Source: Aquabacter cavernae
Lineage (GTDB): Bacteria; Pseudomonadota; Alphaproteobacteria; Rhizobiales; Xanthobacteraceae
Assembly (NCBI RefSeq): GCF_003993795.1
Contig: NZ_RWKV01000008.1
Span: forward strand, 992,001-1,056,000
Length of the DNA stretch: 64,000 bases
Direction of reading: 5' to 3'
A model generated the notes under the pieces. The model did not search any database, was not told where the DNA came from, and saw only the letters and a program-made list of their open reading frames with translations. The position numbers were made by a program, and so were the translations under genes. Positions 11,099-22,097 of the stretch are shown one piece after another. The stretch's first letter is position 1. The number at the start of each line of letters is the position of its first letter.

Positions 11099-11198
11099 CG
11101 TCTTGCCTTCGTTCCGTTCCGCCCAACGGGCGTCTGCTGTTCAATAGAGAGGCACGCCTCGGGCTTGAGACGCGGGCGCCGCCTCGAATCGGGCTGTC

Positions 11199-11283
11199 TG
11201 GTGCGGGCGGAGGGTTTCGAACCCCCACGACTTTCGTCACGGGAACCTAAATCCCGCGCGTCTACCAGTTCCGCCACGCCCGC
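11199..11283 (-). tRNA. tRNA-Leu (anticodon TAG)
   Basis: An 85-nt class II tRNA on the minus strand: acceptor arm GCGGGCG/CGCCCGC, anticodon stem CGGGA/TCCCG with loop TTTAGGT, a variable arm of the length expected for Leu (TGACGAAAGTCG region), T loop TTCGAAA and encoded CCA. It lies 100 bases upstream of tig on the same strand. Confidence 0.97.
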
Positions 11284-11552
11284 GCCGTCCGGCTCCAGGC
11301 ACGGCTCTCCGGGTGCACGTTTCGTTTGAATCGGCACCGATCGGGTGGGCGCTTATATCATGCCATAACTGGCGTGCAGCAAGAAAAAGCGCCCTCGCGC
11401 GGGCTGTCCCGCCTGTCCCCAGCAATCGAACACAGCCTCCTCCGAGACGTGGCCGGAGGCATGGTCCGCAGGTGGGAGGTAAATGCGTCTTGCCCTTTGC
11501 GCGCGGGCGGGACAAGGTCGCCTCGCTCCAGTCTCTGCTCAGGAGAGCACCC

Positions 11553-12827
11553 TTGCGTGTCCGTGGCCCCTCCCGCCGCTCGGTCTTGACCGGCACCGCC
11601 GCCCTCGCGCTCGGCACCCTGCTGCCGCGCCTCGCCGCCGCCCAGGGAATGCCGCAGGGGGCCCCGCCGGCCGCCTCGCCCCTCACCCGCCTCAAGGTCA
11701 CCTCCGTGGAGCGGATCGAGCTGGGCGGGCAGAAGCCTCTGGCGTTGTTCCAGAATTCCCTGCCCGGCCCGGTGCTGCGCGTGAAGCGCGGCGACAAGCT
11801 GGCGGTGAGCGTGGAGAACACCCTCGACACGCCGCTCTCCATCAATTGGCAGGGCGTGCGCCTGCCCAATCCGCTGGACGGGGTACCGGGTCTTACCGGC
11901 AACGCCATCGGCAAGGATACGTCCGCCGACATCGCCTTCCCCCCGCCGGATGCGGGCACGTTCCTCTATCGCGCGTTTCAGCCGGAACTGGCGCACCGCG
12001 CCCTCGCCGGGGCGCTCATCGTGGAAGAGCCCACGGCGCCGGATTTCGGCGCGGATCACGTCCTGCTGATCCAGTCTTTCGCGCCGGATCCCACCATGAC
12101 GGTGCCCCTGCTCACCGTGAACGGCGCGGTTTCGCCCACCTTGGAGGCCCCGGCGGGCGGACGGGTGCGACTGCGGCTCATCAATGCCGGAACCCAGTTC
12201 CTGCGCCTGCAGGTGCCCGGCACCTCCTATGTGATCGCCATTGACGGTCAGCCGGTGCAGCCCTTCGTGCTGAAGGACGGGCGCGCCCAGCTCACCCCCG
12301 GCGGACGCATCGACCTCGCGCTCGACGTGGGCACCGCCGATCCCATCCCGGTGAATGTGGAAACCAGCCAGCTTCCCATCCAGCTCGCTCTGGTGACCCC
12401 CGTCGGTCCCGGCACTGCGGCGGGCACCGCCGCTCTGCCCCCGCCCGCGGCCCTGCCCTCCAACGGCCTGCCCGAGAAGATCCCGCTGGAGAAGGCGGCC
12501 CGCTTCGAGGTGACGCTGGGCGCATCGCCCGTGCCGCTCTCGGGCTTTGCCAGCGTGGGCAGCGTGGCGCGCGGCACCTCCGTGGTGCTGACGCTGGATA
12601 ACAAGTCCGACGCCCCCGTGGCGGTGCAGCTTCACGGCGTGCCCGGCCGCCTGCTGGATGGCCTGGACGACGGCTGGAAGCCCTGGTGGCACGATGCCGT
12701 GCCGGTGGCGCCCCGCAGCACGGCGCGGGTCGCGCTGCTGCCCGACGCGCCCGGCAAGTGGGCCATTGTCGGCCTGCGCGGCGGCGACGGCGCAGTGGTG
12801 GCCGCGCGCTCCTACGACGTCACCTGA
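11553..12827 (+). CDS. Exported multicopper-oxidase-fold protein lacking copper ligands
   Basis: A 424-residue protein with a twin-arginine-type signal (PSRRSVLTG, hydrophobic stretch, cleavage near LAAAQG) and a three-cupredoxin-domain multicopper oxidase fold. The expected copper motifs have decayed: HWHG is NWQG (residues 98-101), the HSH motif position reads GTFLYRAF (135-142), and the C-terminal HCHxxxH motif is absent (WAIVGLRGG). It probably cannot bind the type 1 or type 2/3 copper centres, as is known for the cell-division protein FtsP/SufI. The TTG start is chosen because AGGAGA lies 6 bases upstream and it places the signal at the N-terminus. A periplasmic structural or protective role is possible. 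Confidence 0.82.
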   Translation: MRVRGPSRRSVLTGTAALALGTLLPRLAAAQGMPQGAPPAASPLTRLKVTSVERIELGGQKPLALFQNSLPGPVLRVKRGDKLAVSVENTLDTPLSINWQGVRLPNPLDGVPGLTGNAIGKDTSADIAFPPPDAGTFLYRAFQPELAHRALAGALIVEEPTAPDFGADHVLLIQSFAPDPTMTVPLLTVNGAVSPTLEAPAGGRVRLRLINAGTQFLRLQVPGTSYVIAIDGQPVQPFVLKDGRAQLTPGGRIDLALDVGTADPIPVNVETSQLPIQLALVTPVGPGTAAGTAALPPPAALPSNGLPEKIPLEKAARFEVTLGASPVPLSGFASVGSVARGTSVVLTLDNKSDAPVAVQLHGVPGRLLDGLDDGWKPWWHDAVPVAPRSTARVALLPDAPGKWAIVGLRGGDGAVVAARSYDVT

Positions 12828-12841
12828 CTCGCCCCACCGAA

Positions 12842-12868
12842 CATCCCGGTGACGCCGTCACCGGGATG
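12842..12868. terminator. Bidirectional hairpin between convergent genes
   Basis: CATCCCGGTGAC (12842-12853) pairs perfectly with GTCACCGGGATG (12857-12868) around GCC. It lies 14 bases after the oxidase-fold gene stop and its second arm contains the stop codon of the opposing nnrDE gene. There is no T tract. Confidence 0.55.
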
Positions 12869-14354
12869 ACGCCAGTTCCGCGAACAGGCGCCCATAGACG
12901 GCCGGCAGCGCCTCGGGCAGGTCGTCGGCGATGAGGCCGGGGCCGGCCTCCCGCGCCGCCTCGCCATGGACCCAGACCGCCGCGCTCGCCGCCTCGAAGG
13001 CGGGCATGCCCTGCGCCAGCAGCCCGCACGCGATTCCCGCCAGCACATCCCCCGCTCCCGCCGTGGCGAGATAAGGCGGGGCATTCTCCGCGATGGTCGC
13101 GCGCCCGTCCGGTGCTGCCACCACCGTGTCCGCCCCCTTCAGCACCACCACCGCCCCCACCCTGCGGGCCGCCGCACGGGCCCGCTCCAGCTTGGAGGGC
13201 GCCGCCGCCACAGCAGGATCCTCGCCGAACAGGCGGGCGAACTCGCCGTCATGGGGTGTGATCACGGCAGACTGAGCACGGGCAAGGATAGCCGCCAGAG
13301 CATCGGGGGCATCCCGATAGGCGGTCAGCGCGTCGGCATCCGCCACCACGGCCCGGCCAGGGCCACAGGCAGCCTCCATCAGGGCACCGGTCTCGGGACC
13401 TATGCCAAGGCCCGGCCCCACCGCCACGGCCGTGAAACGCGGATCCTCCAGCAGCCGGGCGAGGTCGGACGGCGCCTCCATGGGGCGTGCCATCAGGGCC
13501 GAATAGGAGGAGGCATGAATCGCATGGGCGCTCTGCGGGCAGGCCACGGTCACGAGCCCCGCCCCCGCCCGTAGCGCACCGCGCGCGGCGAGGCGGGCCG
13601 CGCCCGCCGTCCAGGGGCCGCCGCTCACCACCACCGCATGGCCGCGCCGATATTTGTGCCCCTCCGCCGCTGGAACGGGAAAGACCGCGCCCCATTCCTG
13701 CGCATCGTTCACGGCAGCCTTGGGGGCGATGGCGTCGAGCACCGTGTCGGGAATCCCGATGTCGGCGACGCGCACGCGGCCGCACAGGAGGCGCCCGGGG
13801 AGAAGGAGATGACCGGGCTTGCGGCGGAAGAAGGTCACCGTTTCCACGGCCCGCGCCGCCGCGCCGCGCACCTGCCCCGTGCGCCCGTCGAGGCCCGAGG
13901 GCAGATCGACGGCAATGACCGGGCGCCCGCTCGCCGCCATACGCTCCACAAGCGCCCGCGCCTCCCCGTCGAGGTCGCGGGTCAACCCCGCGCCGTACAG
14001 CGCATCGATGATCAGATCGAAACCGGCGAAATCTATATCCCGCGCGCTTTCCACCGGCCCGCGCCAGCGGCCGGCAGCGGTCGCCGCGTCGCCGCGCAGA
14101 GCCGAGAGCGAGCCCAGCAAAGCAAGACGGACCTTGAAGCCGCGCTGCGCCAGGATGCGCGCGGCGACGAAACCGTCCCCACCATTATTGCCCGGCCCGC
14201 ACAGGATTCCGATGCGGGTGGGATAGGGCCAGCGGGCCGCCGCGTCGGCCACCGCCGTGCCCGCCCGCTCCATGAGCACGCTCCCCGCCGTGCCTCCCGC
14301 AATGGTGCGGGCATCCGCCTCCGTCATTTCCGCCGGTTCCAGCAGCGCGGTCAT
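12858..14354 (-). CDS. nnrD: Bifunctional NAD(P)H-hydrate epimerase / ADP-dependent dehydratase
   Basis: A 498-residue repair enzyme that restores damaged NADH and NADPH hydrates (NADHX, NADPHX). The N-terminal YjeF_N half epimerises R to S hydrates and carries the GPGNNGGDGFVAAR motif. The C-terminal carbohydrate-kinase-like half dehydrates the S form at the cost of ADP and carries the ATAGAGDVLAGI motif. The length fits the fused bacterial form. The ATG at 14354 was taken; a TTG two codons earlier is the alternative. It is divergent from glnB, which often neighbours this gene in related genomes. Confidence 0.95.
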   Translation of the reverse strand: MTALLEPAEMTEADARTIAGGTAGSVLMERAGTAVADAAARWPYPTRIGILCGPGNNGGDGFVAARILAQRGFKVRLALLGSLSALRGDAATAAGRWRGPVESARDIDFAGFDLIIDALYGAGLTRDLDGEARALVERMAASGRPVIAVDLPSGLDGRTGQVRGAAARAVETVTFFRRKPGHLLLPGRLLCGRVRVADIGIPDTVLDAIAPKAAVNDAQEWGAVFPVPAAEGHKYRRGHAVVVSGGPWTAGAARLAARGALRAGAGLVTVACPQSAHAIHASSYSALMARPMEAPSDLARLLEDPRFTAVAVGPGLGIGPETGALMEAACGPGRAVVADADALTAYRDAPDALAAILARAQSAVITPHDGEFARLFGEDPAVAAAPSKLERARAAARRVGAVVVLKGADTVVAAPDGRATIAENAPPYLATAGAGDVLAGIACGLLAQGMPAFEAASAAVWVHGEAAREAGPGLIADDLPEALPAVYGRLFAELASSR

Positions 14355-14409
14355 GCTCAAACGGCCCCCTGCCTAATTCAGGTTCAGAGCCGCACAAAGC
14401 GCGGCGGAA

Positions 14410-14907
<498 letters not shown>

Positions 14908-14954
14908 CGCTTCGACTACCTACCAACCTGTCTCTGCAAGAAAGGCAGTTGCAA

Positions 14955-16364
<1,410 letters not shown>

Positions 16365-16411
16365 TGCGGGAATCGGGTCCGGCACGCCGGACCCCTCCTT
16401 CTCTCCCAACT

Positions 16412-16440
16412 GGGGCGCCCTTGCGGGCGCCCCTTTTGTT
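16412..16440 (+). terminator. Rho-independent terminator of glnA
   Basis: GGGGCGCCC pairs with GGGCGCCCC around TTGC and runs into TTTTGTTTG, 47 bases after the glnA stop. Confidence 0.93.
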
Positions 16441-16492
16441 TGGGCAGGCCGGTCTTCTCCGCGCCGTCATGGAACCGGTATAAACTGGCCCC

Positions 16493-18469
16493 ATGATCGA
16501 CATCCCAGGCCGCCCCCTCGACCCCGTCGCCCTCGCTCGCGAGGCCAACGAGGATGTGCCGGCCAACCCATCAGCCAATCCCACCATCGGCGACATGATC
16601 GCCCAGCGCTTCGGCCGTCGCGACCTGTTGAAGGGCCTCCTGGGTGTCGCCGCCATGGGCGCGACGCTCGGCCCGCAGGCGCTCACCAGCGCACGGGCGG
16701 CGAGCGGGGAATCCCCGATCGAAGACCGATTCCGCTTCCCGGAACTGACCGCCGCGCCGGACGAGACCATCCATGTGGCGGAGGGCCACGAGGCGCGCGT
16801 CCTGGTGCGCTGGGGCGATCCCGTCCTGCCCGGCGCCCCGCCCTTCGATCCCTACCACCAGACGCCCGCCGCCCAGACCCTGCAGTTCGGCTACAATAAC
16901 GACTTCGTTGGCTTCCTCCCCGACCCCGGCGGCCGGGCGGACCACGGCCTGCTGGTGGTGAACCACGAATATACCAATGCGGAACTCATGTTCCCCGGCA
17001 TCGGACCACAGCGGGCGCGGGACGGCTTTCCGGGCATGACGCGCGAGCGCGTGGATATTGAGATGGCGGCCCATGGCGGCTCGATCATCGGCGTCGCCCG
17101 CGAGAATGGCCGCTGGCGCATGGTGGAAGCACCGGAAGCCCGGCGCATCACCGCCGAGACGCCCATGCTGCTCACCGGCCCGGCGGCGGGCGACGACCTG
17201 CTGAAGACGCAGGACGATCCCGAAGGCCGGAACGTGCTGGGCATGATCAATAATTGCGCGGGTGGCGTCACGCCCTGGGGGACGTGGCTGACCTGCGAGG
17301 AGAATTTCAATCTCTATTTCATGGGCAAGACGGAGAGCCATCCCCGTGCCCGTGCCTTCAAGCGCTATGGCATTCCCGCCGGCTTCTTCGCCTGGGGGCG
17401 CTATCACGACCGCTTCGATGTGGAGAAGGTGCCCAACGAGGCCAACCGCTTCGGCTGGGTGGTGGAGATCGACCCGCGCGATCCCGACTGGGTGCCCCGC
17501 AAGCGCACCGCCCTCGGCCGGTTCAAGCATGAGGGCGCGGGCAATGTGGTGAACGGCGACGGGCGCTTCGTCGTCTATCAGGGCGACGACCAGCGGATGG
17601 ACTATGTCTACCGTTTCGTGACCGCCCGCCCCTACGACACCGCCAACCGCGAGGCCAATCGCGACCTGCTGGACGAGGGCACGCTCTCTGTGGCCGTGTT
17701 CCACGCCGACGGCACGGGCGAATGGCGCCCGCTGACCTTCGGCGAAGGGCCGCTCACCCCCGCCAATGGCTTTGCCAGCCAGGCCCAGATCCTCATCGAG
17801 GCCCGCCTCGCCGCCGATGCGCTGGGCGCCACCAAGATGGACCGGCCCGAGGATGTGGAAGTGAATCCGCGCACCGGCAAGGTCTATGTGATGCTCACCT
17901 CCAACGACGCCCGCAAGGAGGACGAGACCAACGCCGCCAATCCCCGGCCCGCCAATGTCTTCGGCCATATCGTGGAGATCACGCCGGACGGCGGCGACCA
18001 TGGCGCGGCGCGCTTCACCTGGGACATCCTCGTGAAGTGCGGAGACCCGAGCGTGGCGCAGGTGGGAGCCACCTTCTCCGCCACCACCACGGGCTATGGC
18101 TGGTTCGCCAATCCCGACAATTGCGCGGTGGACAACCAAGGGCGGCTTTGGATCGCCACGGACGGCAATTCCGCCAAGAGCACCGGGCGCACGGACGGCA
18201 TCTGGGGCGTGGAAACGGAAGGCGCGGGGCGAGCCACGGCCAAGCGATTCTTCTCCGTGCCCATCGGCGCGGAAATGTGTGGGCCCTATTTCACGCCGGA
18301 CGACACCACCTTCTTCGTGGCGGTCCAGCATCCCGGCGAGAGCGAGGACGGGCGCCTCTCCACGTTCGACGACCCCTCCACCCGCTGGCCGGACTTCAAA
18401 CCGAACCTGCCGCCCCGGCCTTCGGTGGTCACCATCACCCGCATCGGTGGCGGGCCGGTGGGCGGCTAG
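16493..18469 (+). CDS. PhoX-family (DUF839) secreted phosphatase
   Basis: A 658-residue Tat substrate: after about 40 residues comes FGRRDLLKG and a hydrophobic stretch ending near ARAASG. The rest has the PhoX/DUF839 beta-propeller pattern: early VVNHEYTNAELM, CAGGVTPWGTWLTCEENFN, FKHEGAGNVVN and MDRPEDVEVNPRTGKVYVMLT. PhoX enzymes are calcium/iron alkaline phosphatases that release phosphate from organic esters in the periplasm. The start is a clean ATG. No pho box was recognised upstream. Whether the enzyme is a phosphatase or another propeller protein of this family is not provable by eye. Confidence 0.85.
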   Translation: MIDIPGRPLDPVALAREANEDVPANPSANPTIGDMIAQRFGRRDLLKGLLGVAAMGATLGPQALTSARAASGESPIEDRFRFPELTAAPDETIHVAEGHEARVLVRWGDPVLPGAPPFDPYHQTPAAQTLQFGYNNDFVGFLPDPGGRADHGLLVVNHEYTNAELMFPGIGPQRARDGFPGMTRERVDIEMAAHGGSIIGVARENGRWRMVEAPEARRITAETPMLLTGPAAGDDLLKTQDDPEGRNVLGMINNCAGGVTPWGTWLTCEENFNLYFMGKTESHPRARAFKRYGIPAGFFAWGRYHDRFDVEKVPNEANRFGWVVEIDPRDPDWVPRKRTALGRFKHEGAGNVVNGDGRFVVYQGDDQRMDYVYRFVTARPYDTANREANRDLLDEGTLSVAVFHADGTGEWRPLTFGEGPLTPANGFASQAQILIEARLAADALGATKMDRPEDVEVNPRTGKVYVMLTSNDARKEDETNAANPRPANVFGHIVEITPDGGDHGAARFTWDILVKCGDPSVAQVGATFSATTTGYGWFANPDNCAVDNQGRLWIATDGNSAKSTGRTDGIWGVETEGAGRATAKRFFSVPIGAEMCGPYFTPDDTTFFVAVQHPGESEDGRLSTFDDPSTRWPDFKPNLPPRPSVVTITRIGGGPVGG

Positions 18470-18523
18470 AGTGTGATCACCGGCCGCCTTGCGCGAGCCA
18501 GAACCCGTTGGGCGGATGAGGCG

Positions 18524-18871
18524 TCAGGGCACCAGCATCCAGGCGCCGCCGATCAGCACCACCTCGCCCACGAGCACGCCCGCGAACACCGAGCGCCGCA
18601 CGGCGAAGAAGGCGGCAAGGCCCGAAGCCACGCAGGCAAGCCGCAGCCAAAGCGGTGCTTCCACCAGCATGCCCGTGGGCACGAAGATGAGGCGCGCCAC
18701 CACGGCGGCCAGCAGCGCGGTCGCCACCGCCCGCACCCATTGCAGCACCTCGCTGCCTTCCTGCAGGCGACGTCCCGCGACGATGGCCAGGGAGCGCCAC
18801 ACTTCCGTGGGCAGGAAGCCCGCCAGGATCACCACGAGGATGGCGGACCATTCGCTGTCGAAACTGGTCAT
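18524..18871 (-). CDS. azlD: Branched-chain amino acid exporter small subunit AzlD
   Basis: A 115-residue polytopic protein with four hydrophobic stretches and the AzlD-family pattern (AILVVILAGFLPTEVWRSLA near the start). AzlD pairs with AzlC to export branched-chain amino acids or analogues. Its start overlaps the azlC stop by four bases (ATGA), implying coupled translation and a fixed ratio. Confidence 0.88.
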   Translation of the reverse strand: MTSFDSEWSAILVVILAGFLPTEVWRSLAIVAGRRLQEGSEVLQWVRAVATALLAAVVARLIFVPTGMLVEAPLWLRLACVASGLAAFFAVRRSVFAGVLVGEVVLIGGAWMLVP

Positions 18872-19602
18872 CGGCGCCGCCGGGCCATGCGGCCGACAAT
18901 GTAGGCGAGCGTGCCGCCGCCGAGCCCGCTCAGCATGAGATCCATGCCGCCGCTAAGGCCCGCCACGAAGGGCGTGGTGAAGAAACCCAGCGCCAGCGCC
19001 ACCCAGTCCGTGATTCCCGATGCTCCCCTCACCATGAGGATGGAGAAGGACAAGGGCGTGAGCAGCAGGAGACCGATGGCGAGGTGCTTGGGCAATTCCC
19101 CCGCCATGATGAAGCCGCCGCCCGTACCGATGAGGCTGATGCCGATGAGCGCGGTGCCGAGCCCCAGCACGAACGGCACGCGGCCTTCCACGGGCGTCTT
19201 TGGCAGCAGGCGCTGGCCTTCCACCCATACGGTCATGGCGACGAAATGGGCGCAGAGCAGCTCGACAGCCGTGTTGCGGCGGGTTCCGCGCAGATAGGGC
19301 GCGATGGACACCACCATGGGCAGCAGGCGCAGCGAGGAGAGGGTAACGGCAAGCGCCGTCGCCACCAGCCCACTGCCGGTGGCGAGGCCGCCGATGAGGA
19401 TGAGTTGCGCCGGCAGGGCCCAGATCAGCAAGGTGGAGACGAGGCCCGCGAAGAAGGGAAACCCCACCGCCTGGAGCAGGCCGCCATAGCCCACATAGCC
19501 CGCCAGAAGGACGAGGCCGGGAACCGATAGCGACGTGCGGGCACCATGGAGGAACCAACCAGCAGTCGAGCGATCCGAATGGGGGGCGGCGAGGGAGGAC
19601 AA
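18868..19602 (-). CDS. azlC: AzlC family branched-chain amino acid exporter, large subunit
   Basis: A 244-residue inner-membrane protein with several helices and the AzlC signatures FFAGLVSTLLIWALPAQLI and LSSLRLLPMVVSIAPYLRG. With AzlD it forms a secondary exporter. The predicted start is TTG with no strong ribosome-binding site, so the true N-terminus may be a few codons off. The pair forms a two-gene operon facing phoX. Confidence 0.88.
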   Translation of the reverse strand: MSSLAAPHSDRSTAGWFLHGARTSLSVPGLVLLAGYVGYGGLLQAVGFPFFAGLVSTLLIWALPAQLILIGGLATGSGLVATALAVTLSSLRLLPMVVSIAPYLRGTRRNTAVELLCAHFVAMTVWVEGQRLLPKTPVEGRVPFVLGLGTALIGISLIGTGGGFIMAGELPKHLAIGLLLLTPLSFSILMVRGASGITDWVALALGFFTTPFVAGLSGGMDLMLSGLGGGTLAYIVGRMARRRR

Positions 19603-19816
19603 AAGGAGTTTCCAACGGGCGGCTGAGCCGCTTCTTAAGGCAACCTATCTATCTGCCGCCGCCCGGTGAAGCCGTTTGCGGTGCAGAGCTTCCGGCCTCG
19701 CCATGCTTCCCGCGCGCCGCTTCCATGCCCGGCCCCTCGACAGGGGAAGCCGATGCTATAAGCACGGGCCCGAACCATCGGCGCCAGGTCGGCGCCAAGA
19801 CCGCACAGACACCGCC

Positions 19817-21181
19817 GTGCCCATCATTCCGCTCCCCTATGGCGATCCCGCCGCCGCCTTCGCGCCCTTCGCGCAGGATCCGGTGGCTGCGCTCCTGCAA
19901 AGCTGCGCGCCCGATGGCGAGCGGGGCCGCTATTCCTATGTGGCCGTGGAGCCGCTCCATGTGGTGAGCGCCGATGCGAGCGGCACGCTGCTGGACGGGC
20001 AGCCGGTGCCGGGCGATCCCTTCAGCGTTCTGGATACGCAGATCGCGTCCCTGCCGCGCCCGCAGGACGAGGGCTGGCCGGTGCCCTTCCGAACCGGCGC
20101 GGTGGGCTATCTCGGTTATGAGCTGGGCGGGCATCTGGAACGCCTGCCCACGCCGAAGACGGACCCGCACGGCGTGCCCCACATGGTCATGGGCCTCTAT
20201 GACACGGTGCTCGCCTTCGACCACCGGCAGAAGAGCGCCTTTCTTCTTTCCACCGGCTCGCCGGAGCGGGTGACCCGCATCCTTGCGCGGCTCGCGGCCG
20301 CCCCCCAATCGCCGCCCGAGCCCGACGGGTCGATTCGCGGGACATGGCAGGCCGGGCAGGAGCGAGCGGCGGTGGAGGCCGCGGTGGCACGCGCCATCGC
20401 CTATATCCATGCGGGCGACATCTTCCAGGCCAACATCACCCATCGCCTCACGGCGGCACGTCCGGCGGGTCTCAACGATCTCGACCTGTTCCTGCGCCTG
20501 CGCGCGCTCTCCCCTGCCCCGTTCGCGGCCCTGCTCGCCTGCGGGGCCGGCACGGCGCTCATCAGCGCCTCGCCGGAACGCTTCCTGCGCCTGTCCGCAG
20601 ACGGCATGGTGGAGAGCCGCCCCATCAAGGGCACGCGCCCGCGCCATGCCGACCCGGAGCGCGACGCGGCGCTGGGCCGGGAGCTTCTCGCCAGCGCCAA
20701 GGACCGGGCCGAGAATCTGATGATCGTGGACCTCATGCGCAACGATCTCGGCCGCGTCTCCGCGCTGGGCAGCGTGCGGGTACCGGTGCTGAACGGGCTG
20801 GAGACCTTCGCCTCGGTGCATCATCTGGTGTCCGCCGTGGAAAGCCGCCTCAGGCCGGGCTTCGGCCCCGTGGACCTGCTGCGCGCCTGCTTCCCCGGCG
20901 GATCGGTGACGGGTGCGCCGAAGATCCGCGCCATGGAGATCATCCACGAACTGGAGCCGATGCCGCGCGGTCCCTATTGCGGGGCGATCGCCTGGATCGG
21001 CGTGGATGGGGCCATGGACAGTTCCATCGTCATCCGCACCATCGTGCGGGCAGGCGAAACGCTGCTGGCCCAAGGCGGCGGCGGCATCGTGGCGGATTCG
21101 GATCCAACAGCCGAATATGAGGAAAGCCTCGTGAAGCTGGCGCCGTTGCGGCGGGCCCTCGAAGGGGAGCCGGATGCGTGA
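19817..21181 (+). CDS. pabB: Aminodeoxychorismate synthase component I
   Basis: About 454 residues of the chorismate-utilising family. PabB aminates chorismate to 4-amino-4-deoxychorismate with ammonia from a glutaminase partner, for p-aminobenzoate and folate. The signatures are GDIFQANITHRL, SASPERFLRL, PIKGTRPRHADPE, LMIVDLMRNDLGRV, and SVTGAPKIRAMEIIHELEP with PYCGAIAW. The family lysine motif PIKGT favours PabB over anthranilate synthase. The start is taken as GTG (VPIIPLPYG); the frame is open further upstream, so the N-terminus is uncertain. pabC follows 84 bases downstream. Confidence 0.88.
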   Translation: MPIIPLPYGDPAAAFAPFAQDPVAALLQSCAPDGERGRYSYVAVEPLHVVSADASGTLLDGQPVPGDPFSVLDTQIASLPRPQDEGWPVPFRTGAVGYLGYELGGHLERLPTPKTDPHGVPHMVMGLYDTVLAFDHRQKSAFLLSTGSPERVTRILARLAAAPQSPPEPDGSIRGTWQAGQERAAVEAAVARAIAYIHAGDIFQANITHRLTAARPAGLNDLDLFLRLRALSPAPFAALLACGAGTALISASPERFLRLSADGMVESRPIKGTRPRHADPERDAALGRELLASAKDRAENLMIVDLMRNDLGRVSALGSVRVPVLNGLETFASVHHLVSAVESRLRPGFGPVDLLRACFPGGSVTGAPKIRAMEIIHELEPMPRGPYCGAIAWIGVDGAMDSSIVIRTIVRAGETLLAQGGGGIVADSDPTAEYEESLVKLAPLRRALEGEPDA

Positions 21182-21265
21182 AAGCGCTTGTCGGCATCAT
21201 GAGGACAGGAAGAAGCTGCGGGTAGATTGAGCGTTCAACCGCCGAAGGTGCGCTGGGGAGGGGAC

Positions 21266-22048
21266 ATGAGGGTCTGGCTGAACGGTACGCTCCTCGGCGC
21301 GGAGGCGGCGCGCATCGCTCCCGAGGATCGGGGCTTCACACTGGGTGACGGGCTGTTCGAGACCATCCGGGCCGTGGACGGCGCGCCGGTGCGGCTGGAC
21401 GCTCATCTCTCGCGGCTGTGGCGCGGGGCCTCCATTCTCGGCCTGCCGGTGCCGCACCTCGACTTCGATGGCGTGATGCGCGCGACGCTGGCGGCCAACC
21501 GCCTTTCGGAAGGCGCCCTGCGCCTCACCCTGACGCGCGGCCCCGCCCCGCGCGGCGTGCTGCCGCCGTCGGATCCGGCGCCGACCCTCCTCATCACCGC
21601 AGGCCCGCTCCCCCCCATGACAGCGCTGCGCCTCGTCATCGCCCAGGTGACGCGGCGCAACGAATTCTCGCCACTGAGCGGGATCAAGTCTCTGAACTAT
21701 CTGGACAATATCCTTGCCCGGCAGGAGGCGGCGGAGCGCGGAGCGGATGACGCTCTGCTGCTGAACACGCAAGGGCGCATCGCAGAAACCAGCACGGCCA
21801 ACGTCTTCGTGGTGAGGGAGGGCCGGCTGATGACTCCGCCCCTCATGGACGGCGCGCTTCCCGGCGTGCTGCGGGCGGAGATTCTCCGGCTCGGCGCAGT
21901 GGAACAGCCGCTCACGCCGGACGACCTTGCACAGGCACAGGAGATGTTCGTCACCACCAGCCTCGGCATCCGCTCCGTGGTGGAGGTAGAGAACCGCCCG
22001 CTCAATGAAGGCATTGTGGTGCAGGAGATGCGGGCGAAGCTGGGCTGA
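21266..22048 (+). CDS. pabC: Aminodeoxychorismate lyase-like class IV PLP enzyme
   Basis: A 260-residue class IV PLP protein. The PLP lysine lies in GIKSLNYLDNILARQEA. The N-terminal VWLNG and GFTLGDGLFETIR and the late FVTTSLGIRSVVEV suit 4-amino-4-deoxychorismate lyase, which releases pyruvate to give p-aminobenzoate. Position directly after pabB supports this over D-amino-acid or branched-chain aminotransferase, the main alternatives. The ATG at 21266 has GGGGAGGGG upstream. Confidence 0.85.
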   Translation: MRVWLNGTLLGAEAARIAPEDRGFTLGDGLFETIRAVDGAPVRLDAHLSRLWRGASILGLPVPHLDFDGVMRATLAANRLSEGALRLTLTRGPAPRGVLPPSDPAPTLLITAGPLPPMTALRLVIAQVTRRNEFSPLSGIKSLNYLDNILARQEAAERGADDALLLNTQGRIAETSTANVFVVREGRLMTPPLMDGALPGVLRAEILRLGAVEQPLTPDDLAQAQEMFVTTSLGIRSVVEVENRPLNEGIVVQEMRAKLG

Positions 22049-22053
22049 ACAGG

Positions 22054-22088
22054 CCCAGCCTTCTCCCACGCTGTGGGAGAAGGCTGGG
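22054..22088. terminator. Perfect 16-bp stem hairpin between pabC and lpdA
   Basis: CCCAGCCTTCTCCCAC (22054-22069) pairs without mismatch with GTGGGAGAAGGCTGGG (22073-22088) around GCT. It lies between the convergent pabC and lpdA stops, 9 bases from the latter, with no T tract. The CTTCTCCC/GGGAGAAG core recurs as a dispersed hairpin in many proteobacteria, so it may be a repeat reused as a bidirectional terminator. Confidence 0.65.
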
Positions 22089-22097
22089 CAGCTCGTC

